Below the pieces are notes generated by a model. It saw only the letters and a program-made list of their open reading frames with translations. It was not told where the DNA came from and ran no database searches. From contig JAPFFF010000061.1 in the NCBI GenBank assembly GCA_039105265.1, forward strand, positions 769,874 to 833,873: DNA of 64,000 nucleotides. The letters are read 5' to 3'. Source of the DNA: Tritrichomonas musculus (lineage: Eukaryota; Parabasalia; Tritrichomonadida; Tritrichomonadidae). This document shows, piece by piece, positions 24,305-37,326 of the stretch (position 1 is the first letter of the stretch; each line of letters opens with the position of its first letter). The translations under genes and the position numbers were made by a program.

Positions 24305-25296
24305 GATGGTTGAGGGCGGTATCATCAATTAATTATATCGACAGATGCCGCCTTCAGCCAGGCCAGGATGGTTGAGGGCGGCATCATCAATTAATTATAT
24401 CGACAGATGCCGCCTTCAGCCAGGCCAGGATGGTTGAGGGCGGTATCATCAATCAATTATATCGACAGATGCCGCCTTCAGCCAGGCCAGGATGGTTGAG
24501 GGCGGCATCGTCAATTAATTATATCGACAGATGCCGCCTTCAGCCAGGCCAGGATGGTTGAGGGCGGCATCATCAATTAATTATATCGACAGATGCCGCC
24601 TTCAGCCAGGCCAGGATGGTTGAGGGCGGTATCATCAATTAATTATATCGACAGATGCCGCCTTCAGCCAGGCCAGGATGGTTGAGGGCGGTATCATCAA
24701 TTAATTATATCGACAGATGCCGCCTTCAGCCAGGCCAGGATGGTTGAGGGCGGCATCGTCAATTAATTATATCGACAGATGCCGCCTTCAGCCAGGCCAG
24801 GATGGTTGAGGGCGGCATCGTCAATCAATTATATCGACAGATGCCGCCTTCAGCCAGGCCAGGATGGTTGAGGGCGGCATCGTCAATCAATTATATCGAC
24901 AGATGCCGCCTTCAGCCAGGCCAGGATGGTTGAGGGCGGCATCGTCAATTAATTATATCGACAGATGCCGCCTTCAGCCAGGCCAGGATGGTTGAGGGCG
25001 GCATCGTCAATCAATTATATCGACAGATGCCGCCTTCAGCCAGGCCAGGATGGTTGAGGGCGGTATCATCAATTAATTATATCGACAGATGCCGCCTTCA
25101 GCCAGGCCAGGATGGTTGAGGGCGGCATCGTCAATCAATTATATCGACAGATGCCGCCTTCAGCCAGGCCAGGATGGTTGAGGGCGGCATCGTCAATCAA
25201 TTATATCGACAGATGCCGCCTTCAGCCAGGCCAGGATGGTTGAGGGCGGCATTGTCAATCAATTATATCGACAGATGCCGCCTTCAGCCAGGCCAG
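24305..25296 (+). repeat. 16-monomer segment shared with the right-hand superrepeat
   Basis: Monomers 392-407 read 3-4-6-2-4-3-3-2-1-1-2-1-3-1-1-7. The same 16 types occur at monomers 816-831 (50596-51587) and, with two differences, at 672-687. The last monomer is the first type 7 (T19) of the window. This is the clearest link between the left and right halves of the array. Confidence 0.83.
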
Positions 25297-25730
25297 GATG
25301 GTTGAGGGCGGCATCGTCAATTAATTATATCGACAGATGCCGCCTTCAGCCAGGCCAGGATGGTTGAGGGCGGCATCGTCAATTAATTATATCGACAGAT
25401 GCCGCCTTCAGCCAGGCCAGGATGGTTGAGGGCGGCATCGTCAATTAATTATATCGACAGATGCCGCCTTCAGCCAGGCCAGGATGGTTGAGGGCGGCAT
25501 CGTCAATCAATTATATCGACAGATGCCGCCTTCAGCCAGGCCAGGATGGTTGAGGGCGGCATCGTCAATCAATTATATCGACAGATGCCGCCTTCAGCCA
25601 GGCCAGGATGGTTGAGGGCGGCATTGTCAATCAATTATATCGACAGATGCCGCCTTCAGCCAGGCCAGGATGGTTGAGGGCGGCATCATCAATCAATTAT
25701 ATCGACAGATGCCGCCTTCAGCCAGGCCAG

Positions 25731-27032
25731 GATGGTTGAGGGCGGCATCGTCAATTAATTATATCGACAGATGCCGCCTTCAGCCAGGCCAGGATGGTTG
25801 AGGGCGGCATCGTCAATTAATTATATCGACAGATGCCGCCTTCAGCCAGGCCAGGATGGTTGAGGGCGGCATCGTCAATTAATTATATCGACAGATGCCG
25901 CCTTCAGCCAGGCCAGGATGGTTGAGGGCGGTATCATCAATTAATTATATCGACAGATGCCGCCTTCAGCCAGGCCAGGATGGTTGAGGGCGGCATCGTC
26001 AATCAATTATATCGACAGATGCCGCCTTCAGCCAGGCCAGGATGGTTGAGGGCGGCATCGTCAATCAATTATATCGACAGATGCCGCCTTCAGCCAGGCC
26101 AGGATGGTTGAGGGCGGCATCGTCAATCAATTATATCGACAGATGCCGCCTTCAGCCAGGCCAGGATGGTTGAGGGCGGTATCATCAATTAATTATATCG
26201 ACAGATGCCGCCTTCAGCCAGGCCAGGATGGTTGAGGGCGGCATCGTCAATTAATTATATCGACAGATGCCGCCTTCAGCCAGGCCAGGATGGTTGAGGG
26301 CGGCATCATCAATTAATTATATCGACAGATGCCGCCTTCAGCCAGGCCAGGATGGTTGAGGGCGGCATCGTCAATCAATTATATCGACAGATGCCGCCTT
26401 CAGCCAGGCCAGGATGGTTGAGGGCGGTATCATCAATTAATTATATCGACAGATGCCGCCTTCAGCCAGGCCAGGATGGTTGAGGGCGGCATCGTCAATT
26501 AATTATATCGACAGATGCCGCCTTCAGCCAGGCCAGGATGGTTGAGGGCGGCATCGTCAATTAATTATATCGACAGATGCCGCCTTCAGCCAGGCCAGGA
26601 TGGTTGAGGGCGGCATCGTCAATCAATTATATCGACAGATGCCGCCTTCAGCCAGGCCAGGATGGTTGAGGGCGGTATCATCAATTAATTATATCGACAG
26701 ATGCCGCCTTCAGCCAGGCCAGGATGGTTGAGGGCGGCATCGTCAATCAATTATATCGATAGATGCCGCCTTCAGCCAGGCCAGGATGGTTGAGGGCGGC
26801 ATCGTCAATTAATTATATCGACAGATGCCGCCTTCAGCCAGGCCAGGATGGTTGAGGGCGGTATCATCAATTAATTATATCGACAGATGCCGCCTTCAGC
26901 CAGGCCAGGATGGTTGAGGGCGGTATCATCAATTAATTATATCGACAGATGCCGCCTTCAGCCAGGCCAGGATGGTTGAGGGCGGCATCGTCAATTAATT
27001 ATATCGACAGATGCCGCCTTCAGCCAGGCCAG
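25731..27032 (+). repeat. 21-monomer segment, copy 2 of 4589-5890
   Basis: Monomers 415-435, identical in type order to monomers 74-94, with T38 at 431. Between 25297 and 25730 lie monomers 408-414, types 2-2-2-1-1-7-5, which are not part of the match. Confidence 0.85.
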
Positions 27033-28210
27033 GATGGTTGAGGGCGGCATCATCAATTAATTATATCGACAGATGCCGCCTTCAGCCAGGCCAGGATGGT
27101 TGAGGGCGGCATCGTCAATCAATTATATCGACAGATGCCGCCTTCAGCCAGGCCAGGATGGTTGAGGGCGGCATCGTCAATTAATTATATCGACAGATGC
27201 CGCCTTCAGCCAGGCCAGGATGGTTGAGGGCGGCATCGTCAATTAATTATATCGACAGATGCCGCCTTCAGCCAGGCCAGGATGGTTGAGGGCGGCATCG
27301 TCAATCAATTATATCGACAGATGCCGCCTTCAGCCAGGCCAGGATGGTTGAGGGCGGCATCGTCAATCAATTATATCGACAGATGCCGCCTTCAGCCAGG
27401 CCAGGATGGTTGAGGGCGGCATCGTCAATCAATTATATCGACAGATGCTGCCTTCAGCCAGGCCAGGATGGTTGAGGGCGGCATCGTCAATTAATTATAT
27501 CGACAGATGCCGCCTTCAGCCAGGCCAGGATGGTTGAGGGCGGCATCATCAATCAATTATATCGACAGATGCCGCCTTCAGCCAGGCCAGGATGGTTGAG
27601 GGCGGCATCGTCAATTAATTATATCGACAGATGCCGCCTTCAGCCAGGCCAGGATGGTTGAGGGCGGCATCATCAATTAATTATATCGACAGATGCCGCC
27701 TTCAGCCAGGCCAGGATGGTTGAGGGCGGCATCGTCAATCAATTATATCGACAGATGCCGCCTTCAGCCAGGCCAGGATGGTTGAGGGCGGCATCGTCAA
27801 TTAATTATATCGACAGATGCCGCCTTCAGCCAGGCCAGGATGGTTGAGGGCGGCATCGTCAATTAATTATATCGACAGATGCCGCCTTCAGCCAGGCCAG
27901 GATGGTTGAGGGCGGCATCGTCAATCAATTATATCGACAGATGCCGCCTTCAGCCAGGCCAGGATGGTTGAGGGCGGCATCGTCAATCAATTATATCGAC
28001 AGATGCCGCCTTCAGCCAGGCCAGGATGGTTGAGGGCGGCATCGTCAATCAATTATATCGACAGATGCCGCCTTCAGCCAGGCCAGGATGGTTGAGGGCG
28101 GCATCGTCAATTAATTATATCGACAGATGCCGCCTTCAGCCAGGCCAGGATGGTTGAGGGCGGCATCATCAATCAATTATATCGACAGATGCCGCCTTCA
28201 GCCAGGCCAG
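26971..28210 (+). repeat. Tandem duplication of a 10-monomer unit (2 x 620 bp)
   Basis: Monomers 435-444 and 445-454 both read 2-4-1-2-2-1-1-1-2-5. The only tracked difference is T45 in monomer 442 and C45 in its counterpart 452. The duplication is absent from the related segment near 5.9-6.4 kb, so it arose after the 4.6-7.8 kb and 25.7-29.1 kb segments separated. Confidence 0.87.
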
Positions 28211-28272
28211 GATGGTTGAGGGCGGCATCGTCAATTAATTATATCGACAGATGCCGCCTTCAGCCAGGCCAG

Positions 28273-29078
28273 GATGGTTGAGGGCGGTATCATCAATTAA
28301 TTATATCGACAGATGCCGCCTTCAGCCAGGCCAGGATGGTTGAGGGCGGTATCATCAATCAATTATATCGACAGATGCCGCCTTCAGCCAGGCCAGGATG
28401 GTTGAGGGCGGCATCGTCAATTAATTATATCGACAGATGCCGCCTTCAGCCAGGCCAGGATGGTTGAGGGCGGCATCGTCAATCAATTATATCGACAGAT
28501 GCCGCCTTCAGCCAGGCCAGGATGGTTGAGGGCGGCATCGTCAATCAATTATATCGACAGATGCTGCCTTCAGCCAGGCCAGGATGGTTGAGGGCAGCAT
28601 CGTCAATTAATTATATCGACAGATGCCGCCTTCAGCCAGGCCAGGATGGTTGAGGGCGGCATCGTCAATTAATTATATCGACAGATGCCGCCTTCAGCCA
28701 GGCCAGGATGGTTGAGGGCGGCATCGTCAATCAATTATATCGACAGATGCCGCCTTCAGCCAGGCCAGGATGGTTGAGGGCGGTATCATCAATTAATTAT
28801 ATCGACAGATGCCGCCTTCAGCCAGGCCAGGATGGTTGAGGGCGGCATCGTCAATCAATTATATCGACAGATGCCGCCTTCAGCCAGGCCAGGATGGTTG
28901 AGGGCGGTATCATCAATTAATTATATCGACAGATGCCGCCTTCAGCCAGGCCAGGATGGTTGAGGGCGGTATCATCAATTAATTATATCGACAGATGCCG
29001 CCTTCAGCCAGGCCAGGATGGTTGAGGGCGGCATCGTCAATTAATTATATCGACAGATGCCGCCTTCAGCCAGGCCAG
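28273..29078 (+). repeat. 13-monomer segment, copy 2 of 7007-7812
   Basis: Monomers 456-468, identical in order to 113-125, including the adjacent T45 (460) and A14 (461) monomers. Confidence 0.85.
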
Positions 29079-31310
29079 GATGGTTGAGGGCGGCATCATC
29101 AATTAATTATATCGACAGATGCCGCCTTCAGCCAGGCCAGGATGGTTGAGGGCGGCATCATCAATTAATTATATCGACAGATGCCGCCTTCAGCCAGGCC
29201 AGGATGGTTGAGGGCGGCATCATCAATTAATTATATCGACAGATGCCGCCTTCAGCCAGGCCAGGATGGTTGAGGGCGATATCATCAATCAATTATATCG
29301 ACAGATGCCGCCTTCAGCCAGGCCAGGATGGTTGAGGGCGGCATCGTCAATTAATTATATCGACAGATGCCGCCTTCAGCCAGGCCAGGATGGTTGAGGG
29401 CGGCATCGTCAATTAATTATATCGACAGATGCCGCCTTCAGCCAGGCCAGGATGGTTGAGGGCGGTATCATCAATTAATTATATCGACAGATGCCGCCTT
29501 CAGCCAGGCCAGGATGGTTGAGGGCGGTATCATCAATTAATTATATCGACAGATGCCGCCTTCAGCCAGGCCAGGATGGTTGAGGGCGGCATCGTCAATT
29601 AATTATATCGACAGATGCCGCCTTCAGCCAGGCCAGGATGGTTGAGGGCGGCATCGTCAATCAATTATATCGACAGATGCCGCCTTCAGCCAGGCCAGGA
29701 TGGTTGAGGGCGGCATCGTCAATCAATTATATCGACAGATGCCGCCTTCAGCCAGGCCAGGATGGTTGAGGGCGGCATCGTCAATTAATTATATCGACAG
29801 ATGCCGCCTTCAGCCAGGCCAGGATGGTTGAGGGCGGCATCGTCAATCAATTATATCGACAGATGCCGCCTTCAGCCAGGCCAGGATGGTTGAGGGCGGC
29901 ATCGTCAATCAATTATATCGACAGATGCCGCCTTCAGCCAGGCCAGGATGGTTGAGGGCGGCATCATCAATCAATTATATCGACAGATGCCGCCTTCAGC
30001 CAGGCCAGGATGGTTGAGGGCGGCATCATCAATCAATTATATCGACAGATGCCGCCTTCAGCCAGGCCAGGATGGTTGAGGGCGGCATCGTCAATCAATT
30101 ATATCGACAGATGCCGCCTTCAGCCAGGCCAGGATGGTTGAGGGCGGCATCGTCAATCAATTATATCGACAGATGCCGCCTTCAGCCAGGCCAGGATGGT
30201 TGAGGGCGGCATCGTCAATTAATTATATCGACAGATGCCGCCTTCAGCCAGGCCAGGATGGTTGATGGCGGCATCATCAATCAATTATATCGACAGATGC
30301 CGCCTTCAGCCAGGCCAGGATGGTTGAGGGCGGCATCGTCAATTAATTATATCGACAGATGCCGCCTTCAGCCAGGCCAGGATGGTTGAGGGCGGCATCG
30401 TCAATCAATTATATCGACAGATGCAGCCTTCAGCCAGGCCAGGATGGTTGAGGGCGGCATCGTCAATCAATTATATCGACAGATGCCGCCTTCAGCCAGG
30501 CCAGGATGGTTGAGGGCGGTATCATCAATTAATTATATCGACAGATGCCGCCTTCAGCCAGGCCAGGATGGTTGAGGGCGGCATCATCAATTAATTATAT
30601 CGACAGATGCCGCCTTCAGCCAGGCCAGGATGGTTGAGGGCGGCATCATCAATTAATTATATCGACAGATGCCGCCTTCAGCCAGGCCAGGATGGTTGAG
30701 GGCGGCATCGTCAATTAATTATATCGACAGATGCCGCCTTCAGCCAGGCCAGGATGGTTGAGGGCGGCATCATCAATTAATTATATCGACAGATGCCGCC
30801 TTCAGCCAGGCCAGGATGGTTGAGGGCGGCATCGTCAATCAATTATATCGACAGATGCCGCCTTCAGCCAGGCCAGGATGGTTGAGGGCGGTATCATCAA
30901 TTAATTATATCGACAGATGCCGCCTTCAGCCAGGCCAGGATGGTTGAGGGCGGCATCGTCAATCAATTATATCGACAGATGCCGCCTTCAGCCAGGCCAG
31001 GATGGTTGAGGGCGGCATCGTCAATCAATTATATCGACAGATGCCGCCTTCAGCCAGGCCAGGATGGTTGAGGGCGGTATCATCAATCAATTATATCGAC
31101 AGATGCCGCCTTCAGCCAGGCCAGGATGGTTGAGGGCGGTATCATCAATTAATTATATCGACAGATGCCGCCTTCAGCCAGGCCAGGATGGTTGAGGGCG
31201 GTATCATCAATCAATTATATCGACAGATGCCGCCTTCAGCCAGGCCAGGATGGTTGAGGGCGGCATCGTCAATTAATTATATCGACAGATGCCGCCTTCA
31301 GCCAGGCCAG
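29079..31310 (+). repeat. Mixed stretch with private variants
   Basis: Monomers 469-504. It begins 4-4-4, then monomer 472 is a type 6 with a private A15 (29279). Monomer 488 (30257) is type 8. Monomer 490 has a private A at site 45 (30425), the only transversion seen at that site. The end 1-1-6-3-6-2 leads into the type 8 monomer at 31311. No gene or other element is present. Confidence 0.8.
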
Positions 31311-32179
31311 GATGGTTGATGGCGGCATCATCAATCAATTATATCGACAGATGCCGCCTTCAGCCAGGCCAGGATGGTTGAGGGCGGCATCGTCAATTAA
31401 TTATATCGACAGATGCCGCCTTCAGCCAGGCCAGGATGGTTGAGGGCGGCATCATCAATTAATTATATCGACAGATGCCGCCTTCAGCCAGGCCAGGATG
31501 GTTGAGGGCGGTATCATCAATTAATTATATCGACAGATGCCGCCTTCAGCCAGGCCAGGATGGTTGAGGGCGGTATCATCAATTAATTATATCGACAGAT
31601 GCCGCCTTCAGCCAGGCCAGGATGGTTGAGGGCGGCATCGTCAATTAATTATATCGACAGATGCCGCCTTCAGCCAGGCCAGGATGGTTGAGGGCGGTAT
31701 CATCAATCAATTATATCGACAGATGCCGCCTTCAGCCAGGCCAGGATGGTTGAGGGCGGCATCGTCAATTAATTATATCGACAGATGCCGCCTTCAGCCA
31801 GGCCAGGATGGTTGAGGGCGGCATCGTCAATCAATTATATCGACAGATGCCGCCTTCAGCCAGGCCAGGATGGTTGAGGGCGGCATCGTCAATTAATTAT
31901 ATCGACAGATGCCGCCTTCAGCCAGGCCAGGATGGTTGAGGGCGGTATCATCAATTAATTATATCGACAGATGCCGCCTTCAGCCAGGCCAGGATGGTTG
32001 AGGGCGGCATCATCAATTAATTATATCGACAGATGCCGCCTTCAGCCAGGCCAGGATGGTTGAGGGCGGTATCATCAATCAATTATATCGACAGATGCCG
32101 CCTTCAGCCAGGCCAGGATGGTTGAGGGCGGCATCGTCAATCAAATTATATCGACAGATGCCGCCTTCAGCCAGGCCAG
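31311..32179 (+). repeat. 14-monomer segment ending in a 63-bp monomer, copy 1
   Basis: Monomers 505-518 read 8-2-4-3-3-2-6-2-1-2-3-4-6 and then a type 1 monomer with one inserted A. The same 14 monomers recur at 34846-35714, 57 monomers later (3,535 bp including the extra base). Confidence 0.88.
32117..32179 (+). repeat. 63-bp monomer (extra A in loop), first of three
   Basis: Monomer 518, type 1. An A is added in the loop so that CAATT becomes CAAATT (A run at 32143-32145). It is the first length variant in the window, after 518 monomers of exactly 62 bp. The added base puts two neighbouring monomers in the same reading frame and so opens a 64-codon frame at 32056-32250, which is a by-product and not a gene. 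Confidence 0.95.
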
Positions 32180-32985
32180 GATGGTTGAGGGCGGTATCAT
32201 CAATTAATTATATCGACAGATGCCGCCTTCAGCCAGGCCAGGATGGTTGAGGGCGGTATCATCAATCAATTATATCGACAGATGCCGCCTTCAGCCAGGC
32301 CAGGATGGTTGAGGGCGGCATCGTCAATCAATTATATCGACAGATGCCGCCTTCAGCCAGGCCAGGATGGTTGAGGGCGGTATCATCAATTAATTATATC
32401 GACAGATGCCGCCTTCAGCCAGGCCAGGATGGTTGAGGGCGGCATCGTCAATCAATTATATCGACAGATGCCGCCTTCAGCCAGGCCAGGATGGTTGAGG
32501 GCGGCATCGTCAATCAATTATATCGACAGATGCCGCCTTCAGCCAGGCCAGGATGGTTGAGGGCGGCATCGTCAATTAATTATATCGACAGATGCCGCCT
32601 TCAGCCAGGCCAGGATGGTTGAGGGCGGCATCGTCAATCAATTATATCGACAGATGCCGCCTTCAGCCAGGCCAGGATGGTTGAGGGCGGTATCATCAAT
32701 CAATTATATCGACAGATGCCGCCTTCAGCCAGGCCAGGATGGTTGAGGGCGGCATCGTCAATCAATTATATCGACAGATGCCGCCTTCAGCCAGGCCAGG
32801 ATGGTTGAGGGCGGTATCATCAATTAATTATATCGACAGATGCCGCCTTCAGCCAGGCCAGGATGGTTGAGGGCGGCATCGTCAATCAATTATATCGACA
32901 GATGCCGCCTTCAGCCAGGCCAGGATGGTTGAGGGCGGCATCGTCAATCAATTATATCGACAGATGCCGCCTTCAGCCAGGCCAG

Positions 32986-33915
32986 GATGGTTGAGGGCGG
33001 CATTGTCAATCAATTATATCGACAGATGCCGCCTTCAGCCAGGCCAGGATGGTTGAGGGCGGTATCATCAATCAATTATATCGACAGATGCCGCCTTCAG
33101 CCAGGCCAGGATGGTTGAGGGCGGTATCATCAATTAATTATATCGACAGATGCCGCCTTCAGCCAGGCCAGGATGGTTGAGGGCGGTATCATCAATCAAT
33201 TATATCGACAGATGCCGCCTTCAGCCAGGCCAGGATGGTTGAGGGCGGCATCGTCAATTAATTATATCGACAGATGCCGCCTTCAGCCAGGCCAGGATGG
33301 TTGAGGGCGGCATCATCAATCAATTATATCGACAGATGCCGCCTTCAGCCAGGCCAGGATGGTTGAGGGCGGCATTGTCAATCAATTATATCGACAGATG
33401 CCGCCTTCAGCCAGGCCAGGATGGTTGAGGGCGGCATCGTCAATCAATTATATCGACAGATGCCGCCTTCAGCCAGGCCAGGATGGTTGAGGGCGGCATT
33501 GTCAATCAATTATATCGACAGATGCCGCCTTCAGCCAGGCCAGGATGGTTGAGGGCGGCATTGTCAATCAATTATATCGACAGATGCCGCCTTCAGCCAG
33601 GCCAGGATGGTTGAGGGCGGTATCATCAATCAATTATATCGACAGATGCCGCCTTCAGCCAGGCCAGGATGGTTGAGGGCGGTATCATCAATTAATTATA
33701 TCGACAGATGCCGCCTTCAGCCAGGCCAGGATGGTTGAGGGCGGTATCATCAATCAATTATATCGACAGATGCCGCCTTCAGCCAGGCCAGGATGGTTGA
33801 TGGCGGCATCATCAATCAATTATATCGACAGATGCCGCCTTCAGCCAGGCCAGGATGGTTGAGGGCGGCATCGTCAATTAATTATATCGACAGATGCCGC
33901 CTTCAGCCAGGCCAG
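32986..33915 (+). repeat. 15-monomer segment of a 17-monomer unit, copy 1
   Basis: Monomers 532-546 read 7-6-3-6-2-5-7-1-7-7-6-3-6-8-2. Monomers 549-563 repeat this 17 monomers (1,054 bp) later with a single difference (type 5 becomes 6). Four of the 18 type 7 monomers of the window lie here and four in the second copy. Confidence 0.87.
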
Positions 33916-34039
33916 GATGGTTGAGGGCGGCATCGTCAATCAATTATATCGACAGATGCCGCCTTCAGCCAGGCCAGGATGGTTGAGGGCGGCATCGTCA
34001 ATCAATTATATCGACAGATGCCGCCTTCAGCCAGGCCAG

Positions 34040-34969
34040 GATGGTTGAGGGCGGCATTGTCAATCAATTATATCGACAGATGCCGCCTTCAGCCAGGCCA
34101 GGATGGTTGAGGGCGGTATCATCAATCAATTATATCGACAGATGCCGCCTTCAGCCAGGCCAGGATGGTTGAGGGCGGTATCATCAATTAATTATATCGA
34201 CAGATGCCGCCTTCAGCCAGGCCAGGATGGTTGAGGGCGGTATCATCAATCAATTATATCGACAGATGCCGCCTTCAGCCAGGCCAGGATGGTTGAGGGC
34301 GGCATCGTCAATTAATTATATCGACAGATGCCGCCTTCAGCCAGGCCAGGATGGTTGAGGGCGGTATCATCAATCAATTATATCGACAGATGCCGCCTTC
34401 AGCCAGGCCAGGATGGTTGAGGGCGGCATTGTCAATCAATTATATCGACAGATGCCGCCTTCAGCCAGGCCAGGATGGTTGAGGGCGGCATCGTCAATCA
34501 ATTATATCGACAGATGCCGCCTTCAGCCAGGCCAGGATGGTTGAGGGCGGCATTGTCAATCAATTATATCGACAGATGCCGCCTTCAGCCAGGCCAGGAT
34601 GGTTGAGGGCGGCATTGTCAATCAATTATATCGACAGATGCCGCCTTCAGCCAGGCCAGGATGGTTGAGGGCGGTATCATCAATCAATTATATCGACAGA
34701 TGCCGCCTTCAGCCAGGCCAGGATGGTTGAGGGCGGTATCATCAATTAATTATATCGACAGATGCCGCCTTCAGCCAGGCCAGGATGGTTGAGGGCGGTA
34801 TCATCAATCAATTATATCGACAGATGCCGCCTTCAGCCAGGCCAGGATGGTTGATGGCGGCATCATCAATCAATTATATCGACAGATGCCGCCTTCAGCC
34901 AGGCCAGGATGGTTGAGGGCGGCATCGTCAATTAATTATATCGACAGATGCCGCCTTCAGCCAGGCCAG
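34040..34969 (+). repeat. 15-monomer segment of a 17-monomer unit, copy 2
   Basis: Monomers 549-563. It matches 532-546 except at monomer 554. Its last two monomers (562-563) are also the first two of the duplicated 14-monomer segment that follows, so two nested duplications overlap here. Confidence 0.87.
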
Positions 34970-35714
34970 GATGGTTGAGGGCGGCATCATCAATTAATTA
35001 TATCGACAGATGCCGCCTTCAGCCAGGCCAGGATGGTTGAGGGCGGTATCATCAATTAATTATATCGACAGATGCCGCCTTCAGCCAGGCCAGGATGGTT
35101 GAGGGCGGTATCATCAATTAATTATATCGACAGATGCCGCCTTCAGCCAGGCCAGGATGGTTGAGGGCGGCATCGTCAATTAATTATATCGACAGATGCC
35201 GCCTTCAGCCAGGCCAGGATGGTTGAGGGCGGTATCATCAATCAATTATATCGACAGATGCCGCCTTCAGCCAGGCCAGGATGGTTGAGGGCGGCATCGT
35301 CAATTAATTATATCGACAGATGCCGCCTTCAGCCAGGCCAGGATGGTTGAGGGCGGCATCGTCAATCAATTATATCGACAGATGCCGCCTTCAGCCAGGC
35401 CAGGATGGTTGAGGGCGGCATCGTCAATTAATTATATCGACAGATGCCGCCTTCAGCCAGGCCAGGATGGTTGAGGGCGGTATCATCAATTAATTATATC
35501 GACAGATGCCGCCTTCAGCCAGGCCAGGATGGTTGAGGGCGGCATCATCAATTAATTATATCGACAGATGCCGCCTTCAGCCAGGCCAGGATGGTTGAGG
35601 GCGGTATCATCAATCAATTATATCGACAGATGCCGCCTTCAGCCAGGCCAGGATGGTTGAGGGCGGCATCGTCAATCAAATTATATCGACAGATGCCGCC
35701 TTCAGCCAGGCCAG
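34846..35714 (+). repeat. 14-monomer segment ending in a 63-bp monomer, copy 2
   Basis: Monomers 562-575, identical at tracked sites to 505-518 and ending in the same length variant. Confidence 0.88.
35652..35714 (+). repeat. 63-bp monomer, second of three
   Basis: Monomer 575. It has the same extra A in the loop (A run at 35678-35680) on the same type 1 background. It is followed by 4-3-6-1-1-7-5. The 64-codon frame at 35591-35785 is a by-product of this base. Confidence 0.95.
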
Positions 35715-36334
35715 GATGGTTGAGGGCGGCATCATCAATTAATTATATCGACAGATGCCGCCTTCAGCCAGGCCAGGATGGTTGAGGGCGGTATCATCAA
35801 TTAATTATATCGACAGATGCCGCCTTCAGCCAGGCCAGGATGGTTGAGGGCGGTATCATCAATCAATTATATCGACAGATGCCGCCTTCAGCCAGGCCAG
35901 GATGGTTGAGGGCGGCATCGTCAATCAATTATATCGACAGATGCCGCCTTCAGCCAGGCCAGGATGGTTGAGGGCGGCATCGTCAATCAATTATATCGAC
36001 AGATGCCGCCTTCAGCCAGGCCAGGATGGTTGAGGGCGGCATTGTCAATCAATTATATCGACAGATGCCGCCTTCAGCCAGGCCAGGATGGTTGAGGGCG
36101 GCATCATCAATCAATTATATCGACAGATGCCGCCTTCAGCCAGGCCAGGATGGTTGAGGGCGGCATCGTCAATCAATTATATCGACAGATGCCGCCTTCA
36201 GCCAGGCCAGGATGGTTGAGGGCGGCATCGTCAATCAATTATATCGACAGATGCCGCCTTCAGCCAGGCCAGGATGGTTGAGGGCGGCATCGTCAATTAA
36301 TTATATCGACAGATGCCGCCTTCAGCCAGGCCAG

Positions 36335-37326
36335 GATGGTTGATGGCGGCATCATCAATCAATTATATCGACAGATGCCGCCTTCAGCCAGGCCAGGATG
36401 GTTGAGGGCGGCATCGTCAATTAATTATATCGACAGATGCCGCCTTCAGCCAGGCCAGGATGGTTGAGGGCGGCATCGTCAATCAATTATATCGACAGAT
36501 GCCGCCTTCAGCCAGGCCAGGATGGTTGAGGGCGGCATCGTCAATCAATTATATCGACAGATGCCGCCTTCAGCCAGGCCAGGATGGTTGAGGGCGGTAT
36601 CATCAATCAATTATATCGACAGATGCCGCCTTCAGCCAGGCCAGGATGGTTGAGGGCGGTATCATCAATTAATTATATCGACAGATGCCGCCTTCAGCCA
36701 GGCCAGGATGGTTGAGGGCGGTATCATCAATCAATTATATCGACAGATGCCGCCTTCAGCCAGGCCAGGATGGTTGAGGGCGGCATCGTCAATTAATTAT
36801 ATCGACAGATGCCGCCTTCAGCCAGGCCAGGATGGTTGATGGCGGCATCATCAATCAATTATATCGACAGATGCCGCCTTCAGCCAGGCCAGGATGGTTG
36901 AGGGCGGCATCGTCAATTAATTATATCGACAGATGCCGCCTTCAGCCAGGCCAGGATGGTTGAGGGCGGCATCGTCAATCAATTATATCGACAGATGCCG
37001 CCTTCAGCCAGGCCAGGATGGTTGAGGGCGGCATCGTCAATCAATTATATCGACAGATGCCGCCTTCAGCCAGGCCAGGATGGTTGAGGGCGGCATCGTC
37101 AATCAATTATATCGACAGATGCCGCCTTCAGCCAGGCCAGGATGGTTGAGGGCGGCATCATCAATTAATTATATCGACAGATGCCGCCTTCAGCCAGGCC
37201 AGGATGGTTGAGGGCGGTATCATCAATCAATTATATCGACAGATGCCGCCTTCAGCCAGGCCAGGATGGTTGAGGGCGGCATCGTCAATTAATTATATCG
37301 ACAGATGCCGCCTTCAGCCAGGCCAG
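36335..37326 (+). repeat. Two 8-monomer units starting with type 8 (central copy)
   Basis: Monomers 586-593 read 8-2-1-1-6-3-6-2 and 594-601 read 8-2-1-1-1-4-6-2; monomer 602 is again type 8. The first unit matches 224-231 and 902-909 in type. The second differs in its last three monomers. Confidence 0.85.

Noticed and set aside
32056-32250. 64-codon open frame on the plus strand
   Set aside because: It exists only because monomer 518 has one extra base, which lets the same 21-codon phase be read twice. It needs C26 in the first monomer and ends in ordinary repeat sequence. It has no upstream signals and no coding bias, so it is not a gene.
35591-35785. Second 64-codon open frame
   Set aside because: Same by-product at the duplicated 63-bp monomer 575. 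The third 63-bp monomer (38133) gives no such frame because the preceding type 2 monomer has TAA in that phase, showing there is no selection for the frame.
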